DNA of 6,761 bases, taken from assembly GCA_002299135.1 (NCBI GenBank), contig DBNM01000002.1, positions 5,704-12,464 on the forward strand. Reading direction: 5' to 3'. The stretch's first letter is position 1, and every line of letters begins with the position of its first letter. The position numbers and the translations under genes were made by a program. A model generated the notes under the pieces. That model was not told the DNA's origin and ran no database searches. It saw nothing but the letters and a program-made list of their open reading frames with translations. Of the stretch, positions 1-6,602 are shown piece after piece. The DNA is from Candidatus Neomicrothrix sp. UBA672. GTDB taxonomy: Bacteria > Actinomycetota > Acidimicrobiia > Acidimicrobiales > MedAcidi-G1.

Positions 1-1608
1 AGATCAAGCCTATTGTCAATTGCTGCTGACTCGACTGAGGATTTGGAGACTTCTATACACCTAGACGAAAGAGCAGGAAGCTACTTCGCTCTTGGTTTAG
101 CTAAAGCAACTTCCAAACCAGTTGTTCTCATTTGCACTTCTGGAACGGCAGCTGCAAATTATCATCCCGCTGTAGTGGAAGCTTTCTATTCTGGAGTTCC
201 ATTAATAATCATTTCAGCTGATCGACCACCTGAACTTCAAAATAGAGGAGCTCCGCAAACAATTGATCAAATCGAACTTTACGGCAACCATGTAAGAGGC
301 TTTTTTCAAAGTGCTGTTCCAAGTGAATCAACACAAGAGAATGCAATTGCCTTGGCTGCTGAGGCCTTGAAACAAAGTTTGAAACCTGTCCCGGGACCAG
401 TTCATATCAACTGTCCTTTCCGCGAACCATTAGAGCCTTCCGATGTTCCTTTCGTGCCATTTGAGGCGGATAATCTTGCAGAAATTTCTCGAGAAACTGA
501 CGTTTCAGAATTTAAAAAGTTTCTGAAACATGAAAAAGGGTTGATCGTCGTTGGACCCATGGAAACTGATTCCTCAACGCGCAATCAGATATCCGAGTTG
601 AGCAATATCACAGGATGGCCTGTAGTGGCAGATCCAGCTTCAAGCATGCGTAACGGTCCACATACCAAAAACTGTGTACTGATTTCTTCAGGTGAACACA
701 TCTTTAGGAGCACTTGGGTCAAAGAACACAAACCAGATGTGATTATCCAGATGGGAAGAATGCCGACAAGCAAAGGGTACAAATTGTTTTTAAATGAAGT
801 CGGCTGTGAGAACATAATTTGCGCTGACGAACTTGGATTCTTCCCAGATCCAGAAAATGTCGCAACACATAAAGTTGCTGTCTCTCCAAATGCTCTGGCT
901 GAAAGCCTTACTCAACTTACTGAAAAAAAGAAACAAACAGACTGGAACAAATCATGGAGTAACGCTGAGATAGTTTCTTCGCGAATTGTCCGTGAACTTA
1001 TTAATAACTCAGTTTTCGATGAAGCGGCAACAGTCCTGTGTCTGGAAGAAGCACTACCCGAAGAAAGCTGCATATTTGTTTCAAACTCGATGCCTATACG
1101 TGACTTGGATGCCTTTCTGCCATCTTCATTAAAACACTTGAGAGTTTTTGCCAACAGAGGTGCTAATGGAATCGATGGAGTTGTTTCAACTGCGGCTGGT
1201 GTTTCTAAAGGATTATCTGAGGTCCCTACAATTTTATTTACTGGTGACCTTGCATTTCTTCATGACTTGTCAGGATTTACAGCTCTACGAAGACTCAGAT
1301 CAAATCTAACCATCGTTGTTGTCGATAATAATGGTGGTGGTATTTTTTCTTTCCTTCCAATAGCAGAAACTGAAGGAGTAAACTTCCAAAAACTTTTCCA
1401 TACTCCACATGACCTTGATATGGAAAGCGTTGCCGGAGTCATCGATGCAAAAGTCTTCAAACCCACTACTCGTCAAGACTTTTCAATAGCCCTCGACCAC
1501 TCCGTCAGTACAAGTGGAGTAAATGTAATACATGTAATCGTCGATACTGCAACAAATGTTGAGACTCATAAAAAAGCCTCTAAAAAAGTAAACGAAGTGT
1601 TGCAATGA
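1..1608 (+). CDS. menD: MenD, SEPHCHC synthase (ThDP-dependent), 5'-truncated by window
   Basis: This enzyme joins isochorismate and 2-oxoglutarate (decarboxylated on thiamine diphosphate) to make SEPHCHC, the first committed step of menaquinone synthesis; it is cytosolic. The reading frame is open from base 1. Its first residues (RSSLLSIAAD) match the family's N-terminal SPGSR-S-PL-xxAA block, so the TTG at 13 is not the start and roughly 30-40 residues lie upstream. Visible in order: the catalytic-glutamate motif DERAG (Glu codon 67-69), TSGTAAAN and the ADRPPE block (near 140-230), HINCPFREPL (near 402-432), SNRGANGIDG-like ANRGANGIDG (near 1150-1179), and the ThDP/metal motif running from GDL (1243) to DNNGGGIF (1324 onward), with the expected spacing of about 30 residues. 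The visible 535 residues plus the lost part fit the usual 550-580. The stop overlaps the menH start by four bases (ATGA), so the two are likely translationally coupled. Identity is very secure; only the start is missing. Confidence 0.97.
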   Translation, partial: RSSLLSIAADSTEDLETSIHLDERAGSYFALGLAKATSKPVVLICTSGTAAANYHPAVVEAFYSGVPLIIISADRPPELQNRGAPQTIDQIELYGNHVRGFFQSAVPSESTQENAIALAAEALKQSLKPVPGPVHINCPFREPLEPSDVPFVPFEADNLAEISRETDVSEFKKFLKHEKGLIVVGPMETDSSTRNQISELSNITGWPVVADPASSMRNGPHTKNCVLISSGEHIFRSTWVKEHKPDVIIQMGRMPTSKGYKLFLNEVGCENIICADELGFFPDPENVATHKVAVSPNALAESLTQLTEKKKQTDWNKSWSNAEIVSSRIVRELINNSVFDEAATVLCLEEALPEESCIFVSNSMPIRDLDAFLPSSLKHLRVFANRGANGIDGVVSTAAGVSKGLSEVPTILFTGDLAFLHDLSGFTALRRLRSNLTIVVVDNNGGGIFSFLPIAETEGVNFQKLFHTPHDLDMESVAGVIDAKVFKPTTRQDFSIALDHSVSTSGVNVIHVIVDTATNVETHKKASKKVNEVLQ

Positions 1609-2414
1609 GCACAACCACAACCCTGCCTAGCGAAATCAAAGGAGAGGGGGCTCCCTTGCTCGTACTCCATGGATTTACAGGAGATCGTTCAACAATGTCC
1701 TCTATCTCTGAACCCCTTAATGAAAACTACTCTGTTGTCTCTGTTGATCTTCCAGGGCATGGGAACACTGCGAAAGATCTGGAACCTTACTTATTTAATT
1801 TCGAAGATACTCTCGACGCACTAATAGAAGTAATGGAATTTCATGACCAGCAAGAATTCAACGTACTCGGCTATTCAATGGGAGGTCGTTTAGCGCTAGG
1901 GCTAGCCACCAAGTATCCAAACAGAATAAAAAATACGATTCTGATAGGAGCTACCGCTGGTATAGCCGATGAAAACCAAAGAATTGCCAGAAGGAGATCC
2001 GATGATCGTCTAGCAGATGAAATCCTAGAAAAAGGGATCGAATGGTTCGTCGAATACTGGATGGATCAACCCATATTTGAATCTCAAATCAGAATAGATC
2101 CCGAGATATTTAATGCCTCAAGAAGACAAAGGCTAAAAAATGATGCTCAAGGCTTAGCTAATAGCCTGAAGGGCTCCGGAACTGGAAGCCAGCCTTCTCT
2201 TTGGAGAAAACTTAACGAAATCGCTTCTCCGACTCTGATATTAGTGGGAGAGGAAGACCCCAAATTTAGATCGCTTGCAGTTCGTTTAAATAGTGGAATC
2301 AGCAAATCAGAAATTGTAGTAGTACCAGAATCTGGTCATGCTTGCCATTTAGAAAATCCTGTTTTCACACTTGAAGCGATAAAGGCATTTCTCGAAGAGG
2401 TCATGTCATGGTAA
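1605..2414 (+). CDS. menH: MenH, SHCHC synthase (alpha/beta hydrolase fold)
   Basis: Predicted to eliminate pyruvate from SEPHCHC, giving SHCHC, directly after MenD; cytosolic. The 269-residue protein has the alpha/beta hydrolase layout: oxyanion-region LHGFTGD (21-27), DLPGHG (48-53), nucleophile elbow GYSMGG with Ser91, acid Asp218 in GEEDPKF, and His245 in SGHACHLENP. Beyond the general fold it carries MenH-like signatures: GGR after the nucleophile (Arg95), the arginine-rich RIARRRSDDRLA stretch (126-137) and the DQPIF segment (154-158), which resemble E. coli MenH from memory and separate it from generic esterases. Length is close to the family's 250-270. The start is the ATG inside the menD stop (ATGA). 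No strong Shine-Dalgarno precedes it, which fits coupling to menD translation. Its 3' end overlaps menC by seven bases. The position between menD and menC reinforces the assignment. Confidence 0.93.
   Translation: MSTTTTLPSEIKGEGAPLLVLHGFTGDRSTMSSISEPLNENYSVVSVDLPGHGNTAKDLEPYLFNFEDTLDALIEVMEFHDQQEFNVLGYSMGGRLALGLATKYPNRIKNTILIGATAGIADENQRIARRRSDDRLADEILEKGIEWFVEYWMDQPIFESQIRIDPEIFNASRRQRLKNDAQGLANSLKGSGTGSQPSLWRKLNEIASPTLILVGEEDPKFRSLAVRLNSGISKSEIVVVPESGHACHLENPVFTLEAIKAFLEEVMSW
2395..2400 (+). promoter_or_regulatory. Ribosome binding site for menC inside menH
   Basis: AAGAGG lies seven bases before the ATG at 2408, inside the last codons of menH. It supports that ATG as the menC start and means menC can be initiated independently as well as by coupling. 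Confidence 0.6.
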
Positions 2415-3427
2415 ATATAAGCGAAGTGAGAATCGATAAGCATGTTCTCCGTTACGAAGATCCGATTTTAACTTCTCATGGGGAAATCACCGAGCGTCCA
2501 GTAATTCTTCTTGGCCTGAAAGATGAACAAGGAAGTTGGGGTTTCGGAGAATCTTCACCACTCGCAGGTTTCTCAAAAGAAAATATTTACGATGTTGAAG
2601 AAATTCTCCACGAATGGAACAAAACCAAAAACGAACATTTACTTGCATCGTCTTTGACAGCAAAAGCTGCCGTAGATTGCGCTTTTTTGGATTTGAAAGC
2701 CAAAAATGCTGGTCTCCCACTTCATAAATTCATGAATTCTGACAGTCCGAAAGAGTTCCCTGTTTCGCAACTAATACTGGGTGAAACTCCTCAACAAGTT
2801 TCATCCAATGCCGAAAACGCTACTGACATCGGTTATGGAACCCTGAAAATAAAAGTAGGAGCATTAGAGACAAAAGTCGATTTTGAAAGATTAAAAGCCG
2901 TTAGGGAAACAGTGGGTCAAAAAATCGAAATAAGAATCGACGCTAATGGCGGATGGGAAACAAATCAGGCAATTGACATTCTGGGTGAACTAGCTCCTTT
3001 TGCAATCGAATTCATTGAAGAACCAACAAGGGGGCTTGAAAACCTCGCGACTGTAAGAAAAAACGTCAGTCAAAAAATAGCGATTGATGAGTCATTGCAA
3101 GAAGTTGAAAACGTTGACCTAATAGCAGAGAATAAAATTGCAGACATAGTGATAATCAAACCTTCTGCTATTGGTGGTATCTCATTTGCTTCACAACTAA
3201 TTCGTCAAGCAGAAAACCTAGGTTTAGAAGTAGTTATTACTTCTCTCTTAGATGGAGCTATAGGAGTAGCGGCTTCAGCACATTTAGCTTCTGCTTATAA
3301 TTTGTTAAACCCAGCACCCGGGTTAGGTACTTCTTCTTTACTCCTAGAGGATTTAGCAGAATCTATTCCCATCAACAATGGAAATATGATCTTAGGTCCA
3401 TCTTCTGGTTTGGGAATTCAACCCTAA
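2408..3427 (+). CDS. menC: MenC, o-succinylbenzoate synthase (enolase superfamily)
   Basis: Dehydrates SHCHC to o-succinylbenzoate, the step after MenH; cytosolic and Mg-dependent. The 339-residue product has an N-terminal enolase-type capping domain (about 1-110, with GFGESSPLAGFS at 45-56) and a barrel domain with the MLE/OSBS-type residues in order: KxK at Lys147 and Lys149, Asp178 in RIDANGGW, Glu204 in FIEEPT, Asp227 in AIDESL, and Lys251 in IIKPSAIGG. These give two catalytic lysines and three metal-ligand acids, all intact. Related dipeptide epimerases and N-acylamino acid racemases share this set, but the overlap with menH and menD settles the function as OSB synthase; side activity cannot be excluded. 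It starts seven bases before the menH stop with AAGAGG upstream. Its TAA stop abuts, with no intervening base, the stop of the convergent gene on the other strand. Confidence 0.95.
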   Translation: MVNISEVRIDKHVLRYEDPILTSHGEITERPVILLGLKDEQGSWGFGESSPLAGFSKENIYDVEEILHEWNKTKNEHLLASSLTAKAAVDCAFLDLKAKNAGLPLHKFMNSDSPKEFPVSQLILGETPQQVSSNAENATDIGYGTLKIKVGALETKVDFERLKAVRETVGQKIEIRIDANGGWETNQAIDILGELAPFAIEFIEEPTRGLENLATVRKNVSQKIAIDESLQEVENVDLIAENKIADIVIIKPSAIGGISFASQLIRQAENLGLEVVITSLLDGAIGVAASAHLASAYNLLNPAPGLGTSSLLLEDLAESIPINNGNMILGPSSGLGIQP

Positions 3428-4789
3428 CTACTGCATGCTCTTTCTCACAGCTTCACGCATCTTCATTCTCGGAGTTCTTTCTCCATATGTTGCCTCTGAC
3501 TCTCTTGCTGCGGCTGCAAAAATTCCTTTAGACATTAATGAACGCTCTGCAGATCGTCTCTGCCAATAAATGCGCGCTCTTGCTCTTTGAGCTCCTTCGT
3601 GAGATGGCTCAGACTGAACGGCCATCTCTACAAGATGGCAAGCGAGACGAAGTTCTCCTTTCTCGGCAAGTTCATCAGCGCGGTCAACAAGCACTTCTAC
3701 GGAACCTAAAAGCGAGACCATTTCCTTTGCTAAAAGTGAGTCGGGGGCAGGCTTTAACCTTGACGGATCACCATCCCACCATCCACCATAAAGACGGTAA
3801 ATATTTCTCACTACAAACTCAGGTTCATCATAAAGTGGTGCCAACCATGGCTTTTCAGATAAATGGTCAGGCACAAAAACTTCATGAATTATTTCATCCA
3901 GTCTTGCTCCTGCATTCATCAACTCGAGTGTGGAGTCTGTCAAATATTCTAAAGCTTCTGCCATGTCACCCAATACGGTCTCAACGCGCTTGCGACCAAC
4001 AATTGGAAGTCCATGAGCTGGATAAACTTTTTCAGCTCCCCTGTCAAGCATGTCTCTCAACGCCTGAGCCCATTCAAGAGCATAACGCTGTACCTTTTGG
4101 GGGTTACCCGCGTTTGGAAAAGTCCAAATAACGAAGTCTCCTGCAAAAACAGTCTTATTTTCCTCATCCCACACCCAAGTGTGATCATCGGTCTCACCGC
4201 GGCCATGATTTAATTCAAAACTTTTACCGCCAACTTCAAGCAGGTAACTATCCCTGTAGGTGATCTCTGGGTCTGCGACACTGTCTGGAAGAAACGTGGA
4301 TCCGAATCCTCCAATACCAATTCTCGTTGTACCTACCTCTGCTCTCGGTGTTATCCCCCCAAATTGCCTCTTGTTGATAAAAGTATTCCAGTCGCTTGTG
4401 AGGCGGTAGCGGTCGAACCGATCTAGAACAGCTTCATGCGCGATAACTACGGGTTTCTTTTCTGAACGCGCTTCCGCATCCTCTATGAAAGCCCCACTTC
4501 CGCCGACATGGTCGAGATGGCCATGTGTGTATACAAGGGAGTTAATCGGATCTTTGGACCAACCTCTTAAAGCCTCAACAACATTTTCGCCTGAACCAGC
4601 GCCGCTAGCATCTACACAAACTAGACCTTCTTGGGTTTTAACAGCCCAACAATGAGAAAAGGACTCGACTACCGCAACTTCGTCTTCAACTTCGACTAGT
4701 TCATCTAGCACCCTGTTATGAGGAGGTTCAGGATTTCCAGTGTCAATAATCCGGTTGGATAGTTCTACTGGGTCAACTGTTTCAGACAC
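3428..4789 (-). CDS. Metallo-beta-lactamase-fold hydrolase, alkylsulfatase-like, without SCP2 domain
   Basis: A 453-residue predicted metal-dependent hydrolase. Residues about 28-262 form the metallo-beta-lactamase domain: SFSHCWAV (43-50), the metal motif THGHLDHVGG (His89, His91, Asp93, His94), GETDDHTWVW (198-207), FAGDF with Asp218, and YPAHGLP with His259. The usual GHT histidine is replaced by Glu199, as in alkylsulfatases where a glutamate binds metal, although His203 could also serve. Residues about 265-435 resemble the alkylsulfatase dimerisation domain, with RNIYRLYGGWWDGDPSRL (328-345) the clearest signature and a helical GELRLACHLVEMA segment (378-390). Class III alkylsulfatases such as SdsA1 continue with an SCP2-like domain; this protein stops before it. 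There is no signal peptide, so it is probably cytosolic. The substrate is unknown: a sulfate ester, lactone or other ester are all possible. The start is GTG with AGGAGG four bases upstream. It lies 46 bases downstream of an alpha/beta hydrolase on the same strand, so co-transcription is likely. Confidence 0.85.
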   Translation of the reverse strand: MSETVDPVELSNRIIDTGNPEPPHNRVLDELVEVEDEVAVVESFSHCWAVKTQEGLVCVDASGAGSGENVVEALRGWSKDPINSLVYTHGHLDHVGGSGAFIEDAEARSEKKPVVIAHEAVLDRFDRYRLTSDWNTFINKRQFGGITPRAEVGTTRIGIGGFGSTFLPDSVADPEITYRDSYLLEVGGKSFELNHGRGETDDHTWVWDEENKTVFAGDFVIWTFPNAGNPQKVQRYALEWAQALRDMLDRGAEKVYPAHGLPIVGRKRVETVLGDMAEALEYLTDSTLELMNAGARLDEIIHEVFVPDHLSEKPWLAPLYDEPEFVVRNIYRLYGGWWDGDPSRLKPAPDSLLAKEMVSLLGSVEVLVDRADELAEKGELRLACHLVEMAVQSEPSHEGAQRARARIYWQRRSAERSLMSKGIFAAAARESEATYGERTPRMKMREAVRKSMQ

Positions 4790-4793
4790 TTTT

Positions 4794-4799
4794 CCTCCT
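4794..4799 (-). promoter_or_regulatory. Strong ribosome binding site for the metallo-hydrolase
   Basis: On the minus strand a perfect AGGAGG stands four bases before the GTG at 4789-4787. It decides the start as GTG and suggests independent, efficient translation of the second gene of the pair. Confidence 0.8.
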
Positions 4800-4835
4800 G
4801 GGTATTACTTAAAGGTTAGACAAATTAATCTATCT

Positions 4836-5723
4836 CTACCCTATGTATTCTCGAATCAATGACAGAGAGCGTTCAAGATCCTCAAAAAAGAAGAAATGGC
4901 CTCCTTCAATCCAATTAACTTCAGTATTGATTTCTTCGGCTTGCTGCTCAAACCAGACTTTACCTAAATCTGTTTGTGTGCCTGCCAAGATATGGGTTTC
5001 AGCCTTAATGTCTCTTAAACGTTCAAAAGTGCTAAGCGGGCCGTATCTTTCTCGAGAACCGAAAATTGTTGCCTCTGTTTCAGGGTTGCATGCTAATTCA
5101 ACTTGCCCGTCATCTCTATCAACGAATCCCCATTTAATATAAGCCTTTAACACTGAAGGCTCTAACGCTTCTAAAGGCTTTCTGGATCCGTAAGAGTCTT
5201 GAATTTCTTCACGATCCGACCAAATAGATCTTCGTCTACGAGCGCCAACTGCCAAAGGGTGTTCTTTTTCCTCTAAAAACTCAGCTCGTTCTTTCCTGGA
5301 ATCGAAATTCATTGCGATAGCTTCACACAACATTAAAACTTTAACTTTTTCAGGTGCTATGGCTGCTATCTCAATTGCTATTGCGCCACCCAGAGAAACA
5401 CCCAAAATTGAGAAAGTGTCTACTTGTAATGAGCCCATGACTTTCAATACATCTGATGCCATCAAATCATTTCCCAAATCCGCTTCGTCTAACACCTCTT
5501 GACTTGCCCCATGACCTCTTAAATCAACTCCAATAACTCGATAATTTTCGCGAAGCAAGTCGGCTATGGGGTCAAACATTCCTGCGCAAAAGCCGTTTGG
5601 GTGCAACACGAGCAAGTTGTCATAGACCTCACTTGCTGGTTGCCAGTCCAAATATGCTATTTCCAGCCCATCTGAAATAATCTTTCCTTCTAAAGGAGCC
5701 TGTCCTATATTGTTATAACTCAC
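4836..5723 (-). CDS. Alpha/beta hydrolase of unknown substrate
   Basis: A 295-residue alpha/beta hydrolase-fold protein. Visible in order: first-strand turn VLHPNGFCAG (39-48), where the common HG is replaced by HPNG, a variant I recall from HANGF-type hydrolases; VDLRGHG (66-72); nucleophile elbow GVSLGG with Ser110; a lid region rich in charge with ARRRRSIW (161-168); probable acid Asp252 in AGTQTDLG; and His276 in EGGHFFFFED. The catalytic triad therefore looks complete. No signal peptide or membrane segment is seen, so it is likely cytosolic. The family covers esterases, lactonases, haloalkane dehalogenases and C-C bond hydrolases, and nothing here picks one. The GTG start is supported by AGAGGAG seven bases upstream; the next in-frame Met is residue 49, too late to keep the fold. 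It is the first gene of a probable two-gene unit with the metallo-hydrolase and is divergent from the lipoprotein gene. Confidence 0.88.
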   Translation of the reverse strand: MSYNNIGQAPLEGKIISDGLEIAYLDWQPASEVYDNLLVLHPNGFCAGMFDPIADLLRENYRVIGVDLRGHGASQEVLDEADLGNDLMASDVLKVMGSLQVDTFSILGVSLGGAIAIEIAAIAPEKVKVLMLCEAIAMNFDSRKERAEFLEEKEHPLAVGARRRRSIWSDREEIQDSYGSRKPLEALEPSVLKAYIKWGFVDRDDGQVELACNPETEATIFGSRERYGPLSTFERLRDIKAETHILAGTQTDLGKVWFEQQAEEINTEVNWIEGGHFFFFEDLERSLSLIREYIG

Positions 5724-5730
5724 AATCTGA

Positions 5731-5737
5731 CTCCTCT
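5731..5737 (-). promoter_or_regulatory. Ribosome binding site for the alpha/beta hydrolase
   Basis: On the minus strand AGAGGAG lies seven bases before the GTG at 5723-5721 and fixes this non-ATG start. Confidence 0.75.
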
Positions 5738-5796
5738 AATGAGTTTGGTATCCAATTGGGATATATGAGCGTACAAAGATAAAAAGTATCAATGAC

Positions 5797-5802
5797 GGAA
5801 AG
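5797..5802 (+). promoter_or_regulatory. Weak ribosome binding site for the lipoprotein TTG start
   Basis: GGAAAG lies six bases before the TTG at 5809. The match to the consensus is partial, but placement is correct and the TTG gives a perfectly proportioned lipoprotein signal peptide. The nearby ATG at 5792 is out of frame and meets a stop after six codons. Confidence 0.5.
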
Positions 5803-5808
5803 AAAATA

Positions 5809-6600
5809 TTGAAATTTAATAATCGTTTGTTTTTATTAATATTTTTCACAATTCTCCTATCCTTCCTATCTGCTTGCAGCAGCAAAGAAGTGCAGGGTGT
5901 TAGATACTCTCAACCTCGCGTAATAGAGGAATACCCTCATGATTCAAATGCTTTCACGCAAGGTCTCGAATTTTTTGGTGAACGTTTATTTGAAAGCACC
6001 GGCCTATACGGAAACTCGAGCATAAGGGAAATAGACCTTGAATCTGGGTCAACTATTGATGTTGCGATGTTGGATAAAGATCTGTTTGGAGAGGGTTTAA
6101 CATTTTTAGATGAAAATCGAATTCTTCAATTGACATGGAAATCAGAAAAAGCGCTTATATGGAAATCAGACCCTCTAAGAATTATTGGTGATTTTAAATA
6201 TGAAGGAGAAGGTTGGGGCGTGTGCCTCTTGGATGATGGACGCATTGCAATGTCAAACGGATCAGACTCTTTGTCCTTCAGGAACCCCGAAACCTTTGAA
6301 GTGATTGATTCAATTAACGTAACTTTAGATGGTGTAAAAATTGAAAAATTGAATGAACTTGAGTGTGATACTCACACGATTTGGGCGAATATTTGGCAAA
6401 CGGATCAGATAATTGGAATTGACTTCTCTACAGGTAATGTGACTCACGTGTTGGAAACCTCCAACCTCCCTTTAGACAGGGAAAGCTTGCAGCAAGGTGC
6501 CGTTCTGAACGGTATAGCCCGAATACCAGACAGCGAAAATTTTCTGATTACAGGCAAACTCTGGCCTAAGATTTTCGAGGTTAGCTTCACCAGTGACTGA
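5809..6600 (+). CDS. Glutaminyl-peptide cyclotransferase-family lipoprotein (type I, beta-propeller)
   Basis: Predicted to cyclise N-terminal glutamine of peptides or proteins to pyroglutamate, outside the cytoplasmic membrane. Residues 1-23 form a lipoprotein signal peptide: basic start (MKFNNR), hydrophobic core (7-20) and lipobox LSAC with Cys23 as the lipidation site. From about residue 31 it matches the plant/bacterial type I glutamine cyclotransferase family across its length: PHDSNAFTQGL (43-53), FESTGLYGNSSIR (61-73), LFGEGLTFL (92-100), LQLTWK (106-111), EGEGWG (132-137), LNELE (181-185), ANIWQTDQIIGID (193-205) and LNGIARIP plus ITGKLWPKIFEV (233-258). The positions I recall as active-site residues in papaya QC (Gln24, Glu69, Trp83, Trp110, Asn155, Trp169, Lys225) appear conserved here as Gln51, Glu95, Trp110, Trp136, Asn182, Trp196 and Lys250. 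At 263 residues it is full length. The start is TTG with a weak ribosome site. It appears monocistronic, ending two bases from a convergent stop. The family is secure; the natural substrate is unknown. Confidence 0.92.
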   Translation: MKFNNRLFLLIFFTILLSFLSACSSKEVQGVRYSQPRVIEEYPHDSNAFTQGLEFFGERLFESTGLYGNSSIREIDLESGSTIDVAMLDKDLFGEGLTFLDENRILQLTWKSEKALIWKSDPLRIIGDFKYEGEGWGVCLLDDGRIAMSNGSDSLSFRNPETFEVIDSINVTLDGVKIEKLNELECDTHTIWANIWQTDQIIGIDFSTGNVTHVLETSNLPLDRESLQQGAVLNGIARIPDSENFLITGKLWPKIFEVSFTSD

Positions 6601-6602
6601 AC

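Larger units (their letters stand above)
5724..5808. promoter_or_regulatory. Divergent intergenic region expected to carry two promoters
   Basis: These 85 bases separate the divergent starts of the alpha/beta hydrolase (leftward) and the lipoprotein (rightward), so both promoters should lie here or overlap the genes. The region is AT-rich. Candidate elements are weak: leftward, TTGATA (5792-5787) with CATATA (5767-5762) at a long 19-base spacing; rightward, TTGGGA (5757-5762) with TAAAAA (5780-5785) at 17 bases. Neither is good enough to call a site. No clear operator palindrome was found. Confidence 0.45.

Noticed and set aside
13..15. TTG at 13 as the start of menD.
   Set aside because: The frame is open to base 1, and residues RSSL before it match the conserved SPGSR-S block of MenD, so the gene begins upstream of the window.
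402..1466. Four short minus-strand open frames within menD (402-584, 585-815, 912-1154, 1260-1466).
   Set aside because: All are opposite a well-conserved gene and show no protein family signal.
2487..2720. 77-codon minus-strand open frame within menC.
   Set aside because: Antisense to the conserved capping domain of MenC; no support.
3538..4131. 197-codon + strand open frame inside the metallo-hydrolase gene.
   Set aside because: It lies fully antisense to a gene with clear domain motifs and has low-complexity, His/Gln/Leu-rich content typical of a shadow frame, with no ribosome site.
4013..4213. 66-codon + strand open frame.
   Set aside because: Antisense shadow of the metallo-hydrolase; no motif or ribosome site.
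4800..4841. Five-base inverted repeat GGGTA (4800-4804) / TACCC (4837-4841) flanking the gap between the two hydrolase genes.
   Set aside because: Five pairs separated by 32 bases is within chance expectation, there is no T-tract, and one arm overlaps the stop codon.
4843..5142. 99-codon + strand open frame.
   Set aside because: Antisense shadow of the alpha/beta hydrolase; no recognisable protein features.
5792..5812. ATG at 5792 as an alternative start of the lipoprotein or as a leader peptide.
   Set aside because: It is out of frame with the lipoprotein and reaches TGA after six codons; no evidence of a regulatory leader.
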